This document shows, in pieces, positions 54,352-63,837 of a stretch of DNA of 64,000 nucleotides. Under the pieces are notes generated by a model, which was given only the letters and a program-made list of their open reading frames with translations, did not search any database and was not told the DNA's origin. How positions within the stretch are numbered: position 1 is the first letter of the stretch; each line of letters begins with the position of its first letter. The position numbers and the translations under genes are program-made. The DNA comes from Symbiodinium natans (lineage: Eukaryota; Sar; Dinophyceae; Suessiales; Symbiodiniaceae): positions 1,456,001-1,520,000 of the forward strand of contig CAJNDS010002079.1 in the NCBI GenBank assembly GCA_905221605.1. The letters are read 5' to 3'.

Positions 54352-56439
54352 ATGGCCCGAGATCTCACGGGTGAAGGCGTGGAGCTGCCACTCAGGGGGG
54401 CCAGTGTCTTGGTAGCCCAGTGGTTAGTACACAGAGAGACATGATAAGGTATGTCTTGGGGTAGTAGAGGGGCTATTTGGGGGTTATATAGCCCAGTGGT
54501 GCCCTTTAGCTCTTCTTTTTGTTTTGCTTCTGGGTTGTCTTTTTCAGTCGCCAACCCCCAAAAAAGGGGTGCCCTTGTTTGTAGTATGGTGACTGGGCGA
54601 CCAAGGTGTGGCTGCCATGCAGCAGCCACAAAGGCCAGGGCGCAGAAGGACAACTCTGGCAGAGCCTCTGTCATAGTTGGGTAACATTTTGCATTTTTAA
54701 GGGTACTTAAACCCAATAAGGAAATAAATTCAATAAATTTTAATACTATCCCAACCCTGAACTAGGAGCTGGGCGAGCATCTGGAGACAAATTCGGAGCC
54801 TGGCAGGGTTACGAGGACAGCCAGATTGGCACTGGCAGCTTACACTTTGGCACGCGTCGTTGCGAATCTCTGCGTAAATGGTTTGGACGGTTTGTATTTG
54901 ACGTGCGATGCTGTACTGCGGCCAGTGATGACTGCATTGGGAATCTATTTCTTCCTTCGCAAGAACGACCGATTCTCGGAGAAGTCGTTGCTACACATCT
55001 GGAGTCGCCGCGCGATCTTTTGGCTGGCCTTCTGTGTGGGTGATGACGGTTTCCGAGGCTTGGTGTTTTCCGTTCCCCACCTCAACGACGAAATGGCAAT
55101 TTTCATTGTCTGCAAAGGAGGTACACTGTTGTGGGAGGTTGCGTGCAACTTCATGCAGGTGCACATGACAAATCTTAAGCTGTTTGCCCTCGGCCGACGT
55201 TTCGCGGCCAAGCTTTGTCATATCCTCGCCGTGACGGGCATCGTGTTCACCTTGATGTTTGGAATTCGGTTCGCTATGTTCATGTCTGAGCCATTGTGGC
55301 ATCTGCCTGAGTCAGTTGAGAATCTGGGGCTGCTGTCCTTCCTATGCTTATGCGTGATTGTATGCATCCAGTTTTGCACCCTGTGCATTGTGGCATGCAG
55401 AGCTCTGCGGGCTTCTGGTGACGATTTGGCCGTCGCGTCCACGGCAGTTCTGCTCTTCGGGAATGCGTTCCTGGTTCTTCTAGGGCCTGCTCTGAGTGTT
55501 TGGGCCTTGATGAGATACTGGCTGTCTGATGACACATATGAAACAAGGGAGTGGTCGACATGGCTGACGGTGGACATCTTTCTTCAAATCTGCAATACCT
55601 TGATACTGAGCGGGATGGTCGGGCCGAAGCAATGGAATCGGCCAATGGATGCCTTCCGCCGGCTCGCGGACTTGTCTGGATTCGGCTTCGCATCGAAGCG
55701 CATTGCGTTTCCTGGACATATAAACCAGACGGCTGCCAAGTGCGTCGTGTCGTTTCCAGGCAAGTACAGTGAACTCTGGGACGAAGCTGTTTCAGCTGTG
55801 ACGTCGCATCACGTGAAAGCAGCGGTGGAGCCGTGGTCTTTGGCGTGCGTCTTCTTGACCGATGCCGAGTCGGGCCTTGGGCAACATTCGGAGAACCCGG
55901 ACACACCAGGGAAGTGTTGGTGCCACAGCATCTACGGCCGAGTTCCAGCCGAAACATATCTCTGTGTAGTGGAGGTCGAGCCAGAACACATTGACTGTCA
56001 AGCCAACCGGCAGCTGCTTTCCTTCAAGCGAAGCGATGCCTCCGCCATGGGCCAACTGTTGGTCATCAAGAGTGACCAGTCTGACACCGAGTGGCAAATC
56101 CAGCTCGCACAGGCTGCAAAGAACGCGCAACAGCTCTGCTTTGAGAAAGATGGACGAGCGCCGTGGGGGTGTCAGTGGTTCGAGAAGTGGAAGCAGAACT
56201 TGGACCTTGCAGCACAACTCGGGCAGGAGCTTCATGTGTTCTACTTTGCAGAGCGCAAGGGCCAAGGAAAGGTGCCCTGGGATCATCTTTCGGATGAAGC
56301 TGCGAAGGAGAGAGCTCGACAGAAGAGCGGCCTGGGTGCCTCTCAGACTGCCGAAGTGGCATATCTTGAAAGGATGGGCCTCACCTTCGTAGAGCATGAC
56401 ATCCGAGACTTCAAGGCGTTCATCGCTGGAGCTGGATAA
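54352..56439 (+). CDS. Multi-pass membrane protein of unknown function, copy 2 (3 exons, 593 aa)
   Basis: Exons are 54352-54403, 54606-54661 and 54766-56439, giving 593 codons plus TAA. The product aligns with copy 1 over its whole length: N-terminus ARDLTGEGVELPLRGAS against ARDPTGESLELPLRGAS, the same series of hydrophobic segments, and a strongly conserved C-terminal half (FGFASKRIAFPGHIN, GKCWCHSIYG, DIRDFKAF). Divergence is greatest in the membrane region around residues 120-220. The long last exon is uninterrupted where copy 1 has three introns. Intron 1 (phase 1, GT-AG) and intron 2 (phase 0, GA-AG) are inverted-repeat elements with duplications GTGT and GAGC; removing them restores GCCAGTGTGGCTGC and GCAGAGCTGGGC, matching the uninterrupted copy 1. 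Without splicing, the first stop comes soon after codon 18. A TTTAGGG tract ends about 50 bp upstream of the ATG. Role unknown. Confidence 0.9.
54404..54605 (+). mobile_element. Introner family A, intron 1 of copy 2
   Basis: 202-nt GT-AG intron, GTGTCTTGGTAGCCCAGTGG to GGGCGACCAAG, with GTGT repeated just downstream. The start motif TAGCCCAGTGG occurs twice (54413 and 54489), about 77 bp apart, so the copy carries an extra segment, either a partial tandem duplication or a nested insertion. Splicing restores the frame seen in copy 1. Confidence 0.87.
54662..54765 (+). mobile_element. Introner, different family, intron 2 of copy 2
   Basis: 104-nt GA-AG intron with GAGC at its start and repeated right after its end. 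AT-rich interior. Weak terminal inverted repeat (TAGTTGGGTA near the start, ATCCCAACCCTGAACTAG at the end). Copy 1 is uninterrupted here (GCAGAGCTGGGCGAG). Confidence 0.8.
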
Positions 56440-56649
56440 AACAGAGGAAAAGAAGAGTCACATGCAGAGCACATAACCAGATATCGAAATCAAACCAAGG
56501 TCAAGATCCAGAACCTCCGACCCTAAAAATCCTATAGCCCTACAACCCTAGAAGCCCTAAACTCTGAACCCCAAAACCCAAAAACCCTTCCACCCAAAGC
56601 TCTGAACCCCAAAAACCCAAGTTTTCTCTTCCACCCAACCAAGACAGGT

Positions 56650-56728
56650 CAAGATCCCGTTGCTTCTTCGCCAGCGGGACGCATTCTTAGAAGCCCTCCG
56701 ACGCGACGTGCCCTGGCAGCCACGAGGT
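56650..56728 (+). CDS. Exon-like island before a family D element
   Basis: KIPLLLRQRDAFLEALRRDV then PWQPRG. After the element the frame can continue as KKLNAGQKTSHLPFWSEG (56979-57030). Confidence 0.45.
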
Positions 56729-56978
56729 TTTGGAGGTTCAGGGTACTTAGTAACCCAAATATAAGGGTTTAGGGTCCAGGGTCTAGGGTTTAGGGTTTAG
56801 GGTCTAGGGTCTAGGGTCTAGGGTCTAGGGTCTAGGGTCTAGGGTTTAGGGTTTAGGGTTGAACCCAGTTATAACTGTACTTGTAACCCAATTGAGACCC
56901 TATCAGGGTACTTAAGGGGCTTATACGTGAGTCATATCTACACTTATAGAGGGGTTATAAGTGCCCTGAACCTCCAAG
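56729..56978 (+). mobile_element. Family D element with a telomere-like insertion, probable introner
   Basis: TTGGAGGTTCAGGGTACTTAG to GCCCTGAACCTCCAAG. A TCTAGGG/TTTAGGG tract (56765-56861) is bounded by AACCCAAATATAA and AACCCAGTTATAA (11 of 13 identical). The islands on either side are open on the + strand and join in frame. Confidence 0.7.
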
Positions 56979-57265
56979 AAGCTGAATGCCGGACAAAAAA
57001 CGAGCCATTTGCCATTTTGGAGCGAGGGTTCAGGACTTGGGGTTTAGGGTGTAGGGTTCAGGGTTTAGGATTTAGGGTGTAGGGTTCAGGGTTTAGGGTT
57101 TAGGGGGCAACATACGTGGAAGCCCTTTGGACGCATCAAGTAGGGTTAGCAGTTAGCAAGGAGTTCAACCCGCAACCGAAAACCCCACCATAGTCTTCAA
57201 AACCAAACTGAAGCAGCAAGGCGTAGGTTGTATGAGTTGTGCGTTGGGTTGCATAAGATCCGACG

Positions 57266-57524
57266 CCCCCCCCTCCCCGCCCCCCTCCCCCACCCCCCCC
57301 CCCCCCCTCCCCCCCGCCCCCTCCCTCCCCCTCCCCTCCCCCCCCCCCCCTCGCCCCCCCATCCCCCCCCATCCCCCCCCCTCCCCCCCCCCCCCCCCCC
57401 CCCCCCCTCCCCCCCCCCTCCCCCCCCCCCCCCCCCCTCCCCCCGCCCTCCCCCCCCCCTCCCCCCCCCCCCCCCTTCCCCCCCCTCCCCCCCCTTCCCC
57501 CCCCCCCCCCCCCCCCCCCCCCCC
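57266..57524 (+). repeat. Poly-C region with scattered T and G
   Basis: About 260 bp, over 90 percent C. The proline-rich and glycine-rich frames over it are compositional artefacts. Confidence 0.92.
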
Positions 57525-57602
57525 TGCCCCTCAACCCAAAACCTTAACCCTAAACCCTAAACCTTGAACCCTAAACCCTAAACCCTAAACCCTTAACTTC
57601 AG

Positions 57603-57701
57603 GAAGCTTCCTGCGATAGCCAGGTGTCCTGGCTCGGGGGCCATCAGCTCATGGACTACAGCCACCCGCCATGCACCAGGGGGCTGGCCGTCTCTTGTAG
57701 C
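57603..57701 (+). CDS. Exon-like island with a good acceptor
   Basis: TTAACTTCAG acceptor, EASCDSQVSWLGGHQLMDYS then HPPCTRGLAVSCSP; four Cys. Confidence 0.45.
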
Positions 57702-57741
57702 CCGAAACCCTAAACCCTAAACCAAACCCTAAACCCTGCAC

Positions 57742-58006
57742 ATGTTTGGTTTTGGACCGAAGTTCATGCATGGGTGCGTGGATACTATGCATATAGAGAT
57801 GCCATTTTACTAGGACCCAGAGTTGGCCCTTATTCCCTTTGTCTAGAGTTTAGGTTCCCACATAAGCCCCCCAAAAAGGGCACCCTTTTCATTCCTAGGT
57901 GAGTCTCGGGCCTAGTATAGCTGAGGGTACCCAAACAGGCATCATGAGGGAGAACAAACGGGCCCTTGAAATGTCCCAAACACTCCCGATAGTCCCCATA
58001 AGAAAA
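57742..58006 (+). CDS. Two exon-like islands around an A2 introner
   Basis: 57742-57807 reads MFGFGPKFMHGCVDTMHIEM; 57918-58006 reads AEGTQTGIMRENKRALEMSQ then TLPIVPIRKE. Removing 57808 to about 57919 joins them in frame. Confidence 0.42.
57808..57917 (+). mobile_element. Inverted-repeat element, subfamily A2, probably an introner
   Basis: TACTAGGACCCAGAGTTGGC pairs with GAGTCTCGGGCCTAGTA. It sits between two open + strand islands (57742-57807 and 57918-58006), as an introner would. No clear target duplication. Confidence 0.65.
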
Positions 58007-58144
58007 GAAACCCTAAACCCTAAACCCTAAACCCTAAACCCTAAACCCTAAACCCTAAATCTCTTCTCCCTCTAACGCGCAGTACCTCATTTTCTGAGCA
58101 CTGCCCGAAAGCAGCCTAGACACCAAACCCTCAATGCCTGGCTG

Positions 58145-58269
58145 GTTCTTAGTAGGGAATGAGGGAATGACGTACCCTACATGTCTCTTGAAGGGAATAT
58201 ATATATATATATATGTATATAGAAATGGACACACATAGGGCCCTGATTCCCTTATTCCCTGCTAAGAAA
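58145..58269 (+). mobile_element. Inverted-repeat element, family F
   Basis: GTTCTTAGTAGGGAATGAGG pairs with CCCTTATTCCCTGCTAAGAAC. A TATATA run is in the loop. Related sequences lie at 28486, 29749 and 40728. Confidence 0.7.
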
Positions 58270-59028
58270 CAGGGGGCTGCGCCGCTAAGCGGGTTCTGCG
58301 ATTCTTCCAGCGGCGCAAGAAATGTTGTCTGCCTGTTGAGGCCTGCTGGTGGGCATCAAGGACTTGGGGTTGCTGTCAAAAAAAGGGGGCATAGCCCCGA
58401 AACCCTAGACCCTAAACATTAAACCCTAAACAACCCCGAAGCCTGAAACCTAAGCTTGACCCTTTTTGTTTAACTTAGGGTTTAGGGTTTAGGATTCAGG
58501 GTTCGGGGTTAAGGTACCTTAAGAACCCATAACTTAATTTGGTGTAGGTTACCAAGGAATCCTATATGGTTTTTCGAAATAACCTGAAGAAAGTAGGTTG
58601 TGGGTTCAATTACATAATGTTGTGGCGGTGGCTCCTACACTACTGGGTAGGCCCCTGCGAGAGGTTGTCAGCCCGTCAACCCTGTAAACCCTACAAACCC
58701 TATATGCATATAAACCAGATAAAACCTATAAAGCCTGTAAACCCCATAAACCCTATACACTCTCTAAACACTCTATAAACCCTATATATCCCTCAACCCT
58801 AGCTTAAGAGGATCCTCTTTGGGAATATCTTGGGACTTTGTCTACTTGGAGTTTCATGCGTTAACCCAACGAATGAATGACTAATCAGCTGTATGGAAGT
58901 GAGTCCCAGGATATGTTTCAGAGGGCCTCCCTCAACCCTCAACTCTCAACTCTCAACCCTCAACCCTAAACCCTAAACCCTAAACCCTAAACCCCAATCC
59001 CTAACCCAAAACCCTAAACCCTCTTTAG

Positions 59029-59131
59029 GGACCCCAACCTCGATGAAACGTCTCGACAGGAGACGACGGGCCCCGACTTCTCGCCGCGCGTCGGCCGACC
59101 TTACATCCAGCCCGGAAGGCGGCTCCCCTAA
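59029..59131 (+). CDS. Candidate terminal exon starting at a repeat-derived TTTAG
   Basis: CTCTTTAG then DPNLDETSRQETTGPDFSPR, VGRPYIQPGRRLP and TAA. A second frame from an ATG at 59043 is also open. Confidence 0.42.
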
Positions 59132-59395
59132 ACCCAACAGACCTTACAAGCATGCTCATAAACTCTATAAGAAAAGTTATATATATATATGCACATATAT
59201 ATATATATTTGTTTATACATATAAACCCATAAGCCCTACAGATTATAGAAACTCCATAAACCCTGTAAATTTCTCTACATACACATGTACATTTAAACTC
59301 TGCAAGCCCTATTATAAGCTCTATAAACTCCATAAAACCCGATAAACCCTACATATGGACTCTATAAACGTAAACCCTCTAAGCCCGATAAAGTC

Positions 59396-59510
59396 TAGGC
59401 CAGCTCTGCGGGTGTTGCGTGCTTTTTGGAGTCGGAGGAGGTTGCGGTTAGCAGCTTCGGACCATACTCTGGCGCATCTTGCAGCGGAGGTGCCCGGAAA
59501 TCAAGGGTTG
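59396..59510 (+). CDS. Exon-like island
   Basis: RPALRVLRAFWSRRRLRLAA then SDHTLAHLAAEVPGNQ. Rich in Arg and Leu. Confidence 0.4.
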
Positions 59511-59689
59511 GGGGTTTAGGGTTTAGGGTTGAAGCTCCGACGTATGGGCGAGGGAGTTCCCTTGACAGTCATACTCGGGTCTTCACTGCATCTTCAACCC
59601 TAAACCTGTAAGCCCTAAACCCTACACCTTAAACCCTAAACCCTAACCCTAAACCTTTAATCCCTAAACCCAAATGCGCCACATTGCAG

Positions 59690-59768
59690 GGCCGGTCAAA
59701 CAACGGCCGTGTACATCTCCATCATCGACTTTCTGTCGGCGCCTTACACCCCCTTGCGAACCATATGA
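59690..59768 (+). CDS. Candidate terminal exon
   Basis: CCACATTGCAG acceptor, then AGQTTAVYISIIDFLSAPYT PLRTI to TGA. One of the best-defined islands. Confidence 0.5.
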
Positions 59769-60126
59769 CCTGCTAGTGTTGAGGATTTGGGATTGGGGTG
59801 TATCAAGTCATTGTTGAGTAACAAGCTTACGTCTTATATATATATATATATACATAGACAGAGAGAGAGAAGCATAGTCGATCTGCATGTACACATATAT
59901 CTCTGGTTGCTTATTTGTGTTCATTGTTGCTTTTTGACGGGGAGCCTTCTGAACGGCCAGCTTTTTCTTGGTTTAAGCTTTCATTTTCGGGCTGCATGGC
60001 CTGGAGAGATCCGAAGCCCTTAGCCCAAAGACCCCGAACACGAAATCCCAAAGTTCTGAGCCCCTAAGCCCTAAACCCTAAACCCTAAACCCTAAACCCT
60101 AAACCCTAAACCCTAAACCCTAAACC

Positions 60127-60205
60127 CAAGAGCTGGAGGCAACGGTGGACCATGGGGAAGAGCGCCTCGACTGCCATCAGGGCCTGAGGTTGCTTCGGTT
60201 TAGGG
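60127..60205 (+). CDS. Exon-like island
   Basis: ELEATVDHGEERLDCHQGLR LL, between a CCCTAAA and a TTTAGGG tract. Confidence 0.4.
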
Positions 60206-60473
60206 TTTGGGGTTTAGGGTGTAGGGTTTAGGGTTTAGGGTTAAGGGTTTAGGGTTTAGGGTTTAGAAGAGAAGCACGGCAACCGTTTAAACAAGGGTCA
60301 GTAGACCCAGCACACCCTCAACTTTTCAAGCCTAAACCCTAAACCCTTCCTTCTTCTTCACAGTGTATATGAGACAAGTTTCCTATTTATGTTTTTGGTG
60401 TCTACAGTTAAACCCATCCCTCTTTTTTAAAAAAAGTATGTAGGTAACTCTAGGTCTTACTCTAGGTCGACAG

Positions 60474-60536
60474 AAGTCCTGCCCAGGAGTCGCGAGGGTC
60501 TTGAAGGTCCTTGAGCAGAGGCTTGCCTTCACATGA
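60474..60536 (+). CDS. Candidate terminal exon
   Basis: GGTCGACAG acceptor, KSCPGVARVLKVLEQRLAFT to TGA. Confidence 0.42.
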   Translation, partial: KSCPGVARVLKVLEQRLAFT

Positions 60537-60822
60537 GGTTTAGGGTTTAGGGTTTAGGGTTTAGGGCTTAGGGTTTAGGGGCCTTCATCTGACGGATTCA
60601 CGAGCTTCAGGGCGTTGGTGTGTGTCGGGTTTTTGGGATTTTGGGATCTTCTGAGGTTTTGGGTGCTTTTTTTTTTTTTTTGTTTGGGGGGGGGGGGGGG
60701 GGGGGGGGGGGTTCGGGGTGTTTGGGGCTTTGCGGTTTTGATTTTTGTGGGTGTTGGGGTTTCAAAACTTGGAAGTGAATGGCGGCACTTTCTAACACCT
60801 AAACCCTAAACTGTTTTTGTAG

Positions 60823-60867
60823 GAAGCCCGGTGCTACCTGTGTGCCGATGTCAGTTTCTCTCTTTCA
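60823..60867 (+). CDS. Exon-like island before a family D element
   Basis: CTGTTTTTGTAG acceptor, EARCYLCADVSFSLS, then the element. CxxC motif present. Confidence 0.43.
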
Positions 60868-61020
60868 GTTGGAGGTTCAGGATACTTGGTAACCCAAATC
60901 AAGCTGCACTTATGAGGTACTTAAAGAGCCTTCTCTAAGTGTGTTATGACTGCACTTGTAATTGCATTACACCCTAGACGCATAAACCCTACACCAGAAA
61001 CCCTACCCTGAACCTCCAAG
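60868..61020 (+). mobile_element. Family D element, probable introner
   Basis: TTGGAGGTTCAGGATACTTGG to ACCCTGAACCTCCAAG. The left edge directly follows an exon-like island ending CTTTCAG. A second family D right end (CCCTGCACCTCCAAG) follows at 61191-61205, after a family C element and a CCCTAAA tract, so the region is nested. Confidence 0.65.
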
Positions 61021-61025
61021 TACGG

Positions 61026-61138
61026 ACCCTAAGGGTCCATGTACTCAAACAGGGTGTACTCGGCCCTATTAGAGTACCTCCTTTGTAAGGACTTTGGGGC
61101 CCAAGGATATAACAACAAGGTACATGGACCCTTAGGGT
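61026..61138 (+). mobile_element. Palindromic element, family C
   Basis: ACCCTAAGGGTCCATGTAC at the left, GGTACATGGACCCTTAGGGT at the right. It starts six bases after the end of a family D element, so this is a composite block. Confidence 0.72.
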
Positions 61139-61205
61139 AATTCTTGGATAAACCCTAAACCCTAAACCCTAAACCCTAATGTTTGGTAATTACCCTGCAC
61201 CTCCA

Positions 61206-61325
61206 AGCACTTCTTGCGCAGCAAAGGAACAAAGCGACGATTCCACCCAAGAGCTACGCGGCCCGCTTTGCCGTCCACTTCACGCAGAGCGTGGAGTTGG
61301 CGCGGGGCCCTCTCCAGAATCCCAA
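61206..61325 (+). CDS. Exon-like island after nested elements
   Basis: Begins after CACCTCCAAG and reads QRNKATIPPKSYAARFAVHF then TQSVELARGPLQNPKA. Confidence 0.47.
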
Positions 61326-61609
61326 AGCTAGGGTTTAGGGTTTAGGGTTTGGGGTTTAGGGCTTAGGGTTTAGGATTTAGGGTTTAGGGGTTAGGGGTTT
61401 TCGGGCTTGGGATTCATGGCTTGTTTGTGTCATGGGCGAGGGGGGTTGTTGGAGGCAACAAAATGCTGGGTCATTCACGTGGGGGGTTCTACAGCTCAGT
61501 ACTTGGATCTGTTAAGATACCCTGGGTCCTAGTTCGGCAGCGGGGGCGTCGCTTGAGGACTTGAGTAGGCACTTGCAAACGCAAGCCAGGTCTAGGGGGT
61601 TACTGTAGG

Positions 61610-61675
61610 GTTGAAAGATGCAGTCCATATGAGGAAGGAATTGCCATGTGGCCTGATAGGGCTGCTAGAAGTGTG
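61610..61675 (+). CDS. Exon-like island, first of a run
   Basis: GGTCTAG acceptor, GLKDAVHMRKELPCGLIGLL. Followed by 61673-61770 (YIPEEPEKDLGDRARSRGTY) and 61878-61971 (QVENQEDVELPPMTERLVLD to TGA). No telomere-like tract separates the first two. Confidence 0.37.
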
Positions 61676-62216
61676 AGCTACATACCTGAAGAGCCCGAAA
61701 AAGATCTAGGGGACAGAGCAAGATCACGGGGCACGTACAGGCGGCGCTGCCTACCTGCCGAAGTCAAGGCCCAAAACCCTAAACCCTGAACCCTGAACCA
61801 AAAACCCCAAACCCTAAGCCCTACACCCCACGCCCTAAGCCCCACACCCCGCGCCCAAAGCCCTGCCCACGAAATTTCGAAGTTTCAAAGCCAAAGACTC
61901 GGCGACAGGTTGAGAACCAAGAAGATGTGGAGCTGCCACCGATGACGGAGCGACTGGTCCTGGATTATTGAGAGTCGTGCTGGTTTAGGGTTTAGGGTTT
62001 AGGGCTTAGGGCTTAGGGTTTAGGGTTTAGGCTTCACGGTTTGGGGGACTACTCGACCAGTACATGCCAATACGTTGAGTAGCCAGAAAGGGTATTGGTT
62101 CAGGACGGTAAGTAAGCCTTTTCCCCTATCACACCATACAAGCACATCTATCTAAGGTTACTTGGAGACTTCCGGGTTTATGTTGACTTCGGTTATGGTG
62201 GGGTTTAGGTCTTATT

Positions 62217-62276
62217 GCCTCTGGGCTTTTCCGGGGGATATATTCAGAGTTCAAACAACAGGCTTACTTGCAGGTT
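62217..62276 (+). CDS. Exon-like island before a family D introner
   Basis: LIASGLFRGIYSEFKQQAY, then the element. After it the frame may continue in 62410-62450. An island upstream at 62129-62205 reads ITPYKHIYLRLLGDFRVYVD. Confidence 0.42.
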
Positions 62277-62409
62277 AATGGTACTTAGCAACCCATGTAT
62301 AACTGTACCTTGTATAGAACCCAATTCTAACCCCATTCGGGTGCTTAAAGCGCTGATATGTGGGTTATAGCTGCACGTATAATTGTTATGTTTACCCTGA
62401 ACCTCCAAG
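62277..62409 (+). mobile_element. Family D element without telomere-like insert, probable introner
   Basis: CTTGCAGGTTAATGGTACTTAG to TTTACCCTGAACCTCCAAG, arms AACCCATGTATAACTG and GTGGGTTATAGCTGCACG. TAC stands at both edges. This is the cleanest copy and shows what family D looks like without a telomere-like tract. Confidence 0.7.
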
Positions 62410-62678
62410 TACCATTGTCTTCCAAGGTGCACGTGGTTCACTCTAGGTAGGGCTTGAGCCCCAGACTCTATACAGCCCTACCTTAACAGCCTTAACTCTC
62501 AGGCTCTAAAGAGTCTTGTTTTTTCCGATTTATTGGGCCCAAAAGCCTTCCTGTCTGAGGTTTTTGGGGCTCGCTTGAGTCTATGGGTAAGAACCTGTCA
62601 CCTACATTGTTGTAGGTGTTGACGATAAAGGACTCCCTTGCAGGCAGGATTTCTAGGTAACCCACAATAACCTAGGCT

Positions 62679-62804
62679 TTGGGTTCTTCAGGTAAACCCT
62701 GAACGGTTTCTTTCGTGGTTGCGGCTCGCCTTGGCACTTTTTGTTCACATCTTGTCCACTGATGTCCCATGGATGTACAGTCGGTTTTGTTTTGCGGTTA
62801 GAGT
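62679..62804 (+). CDS. Exon-like island, hydrophobic
   Basis: WVLQVNPERFLSWLRLALAL then FVHILSTDVPWMYSRFCFAV, a possible membrane segment. Confidence 0.4.
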
Positions 62805-62861
62805 TTAGGATTAGGGAGTACATTAAATAGAGCGCCCCCCCCCCCCCCCCCCCCCCCCCAA

Positions 62862-62936
62862 CAGAAGCCATAGATTTAGCCCTAAACCCTAAACCCTAAA
62901 CCCTAAACCCTAAACCCCAGAAGCCATAGATTTAGC
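62862..62936. repeat. 19-bp direct repeat flanking a CCCTAAA tract
   Basis: CAGAAGCCATAGATTTAGC at 62862-62880 and 62918-62936, with 37 bp of CCCTAAA between. Confidence 0.9.
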
Positions 62937-63040
62937 GCGGGTAGCTCAGTTTGTTCCTCTCGCTGATCAGCGGGATGCCAGGGTCTTGGATCGAAGCAGA
63001 CTTTGCGCGGGCTCTGGAAGACAAGAGAGCGATCCGTTTA
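62937..63040 (+). CDS. Exon-like island
   Basis: VAQFVPLADQRDARVLDRSR then LCAGSGRQESDP, just after the 19-bp direct repeat and before TTTAGGG. Confidence 0.37.
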
Positions 63041-63259
63041 GGGTTTAGGGTTTTTTTTTGCTAGGGTTTAGGGTTTAGGGTTTAGGGTTTAGGGTCTAGG
63101 GTCTAGGGTTTAGGGTTTAGGGTTTATAGGGTTGAGGGTTTAGAGTTTAGGGTTTAGGGTTTAGGGTTTAGGAATCTAGGGGCACACTGCTGAGATGGGC
63201 AACAGTGCAGGTGCAAGGGGCCCCAATGCCACAATGCCATCTCTTTCAGCACGACTGTG

Positions 63260-63356
63260 ATGGCGACCTTCGCAGAGTGTTACTGGCCGCTACGTCTAAC
63301 AATGCGCGTGCCAAGAGCCCTCCCATCGCTTGTATCCGTGCCGCGGAGCGGGCGTG
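63260..63356 (+). CDS. Candidate terminal exon
   Basis: ATCTCTTTCAG acceptor, HDCDGDLRRVLLAATSNNAR then AKSPPIACIRAAERA and TGA. Confidence 0.45.
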
Positions 63357-63379
63357 AGGGCTATAGCTGGCACAGAACT

Positions 63380-63540
63380 CTTGCATGAGGATCCTCGATC
63401 ATCTCCTGCAACCACAGAATGTATGTACAGGGTCTTTACGGCTTTATCGGGTTGTACTTCAGGAGATGGTGTCGTGCACAGGGTACGAAATTCTTCGACA
63501 TGATGTCTCTTCCCATCCCCAGGTTGATTACGATGTGTGA
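63380..63540 (+). CDS. Open island of about 53 codons
   Basis: RMYVQGLYGFIGLYFRRWCR then AQGTKFFDMMSLPIPRLITM, running into TTTAGGG. A CCCCAG acceptor at 63523 lies inside. Confidence 0.42.
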
Positions 63541-63680
63541 GGGTTTAGGGTTTAGGGTTTAGGGTTTAGGGTTTAGGGTTCAGGGTTTAGGGTTTAATTA
63601 GGGTTTAGGGTTTAGGGTTTAGGGTTTAGGGTTTAGGGTTTAGGGTTTAGGGTTTAGGGTTTAGGGTTTAGGGTTTAGGG
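63537..63680 (+). repeat. TTTAGGG array, about 19 units
   Basis: One TTCAGGG and one TTTAATTAGGG break the array. Confidence 0.93.
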
Positions 63681-63810
63681 GATCGTCTTTCAAAGAAATC
63701 TATAAGTGCTGGGAGGTCTGCCTCAGCGTCCTTGGTGTCTGTGGGGTCGTTCCTTCCAGGGCTTGCCTCCATGTATGCCGCTACGAGAACCACACGGCGT
63801 TTGCCCCAAA
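63676..63810 (+). CDS. Exon-like island
   Basis: SFKEIYKCWEVCLSVLGVCG then VVPSRACLHVCRYENHTAF; six Cys. A second frame is open over the same bases. Confidence 0.35.
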
Positions 63811-63837
63811 CCGTAACCTGCACCCCCCTCTCCCCCC

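Noticed and set aside
55280-56397. Long minus-strand frames over copy 2 (225 and 201 codons)
   Set aside because: They are antisense shadows of a GC-rich coding sequence; the + strand frame is conserved between paralogues.
57136-57567. Glycine-rich (minus) and proline-rich (plus) frames of 110-132 codons
   Set aside because: They are translations of the near-pure C stretch; any frame stays open there.
62936-63008. tRNA-like stretch (GCGCGGGTAGCTCAGT, palindromic CGCTGATCAGCG, later GGATCGAAGC)
   Set aside because: The D-arm does not close, the T-arm loop is too long and the acceptor stem needs three G-T pairs. An open + frame runs through it.
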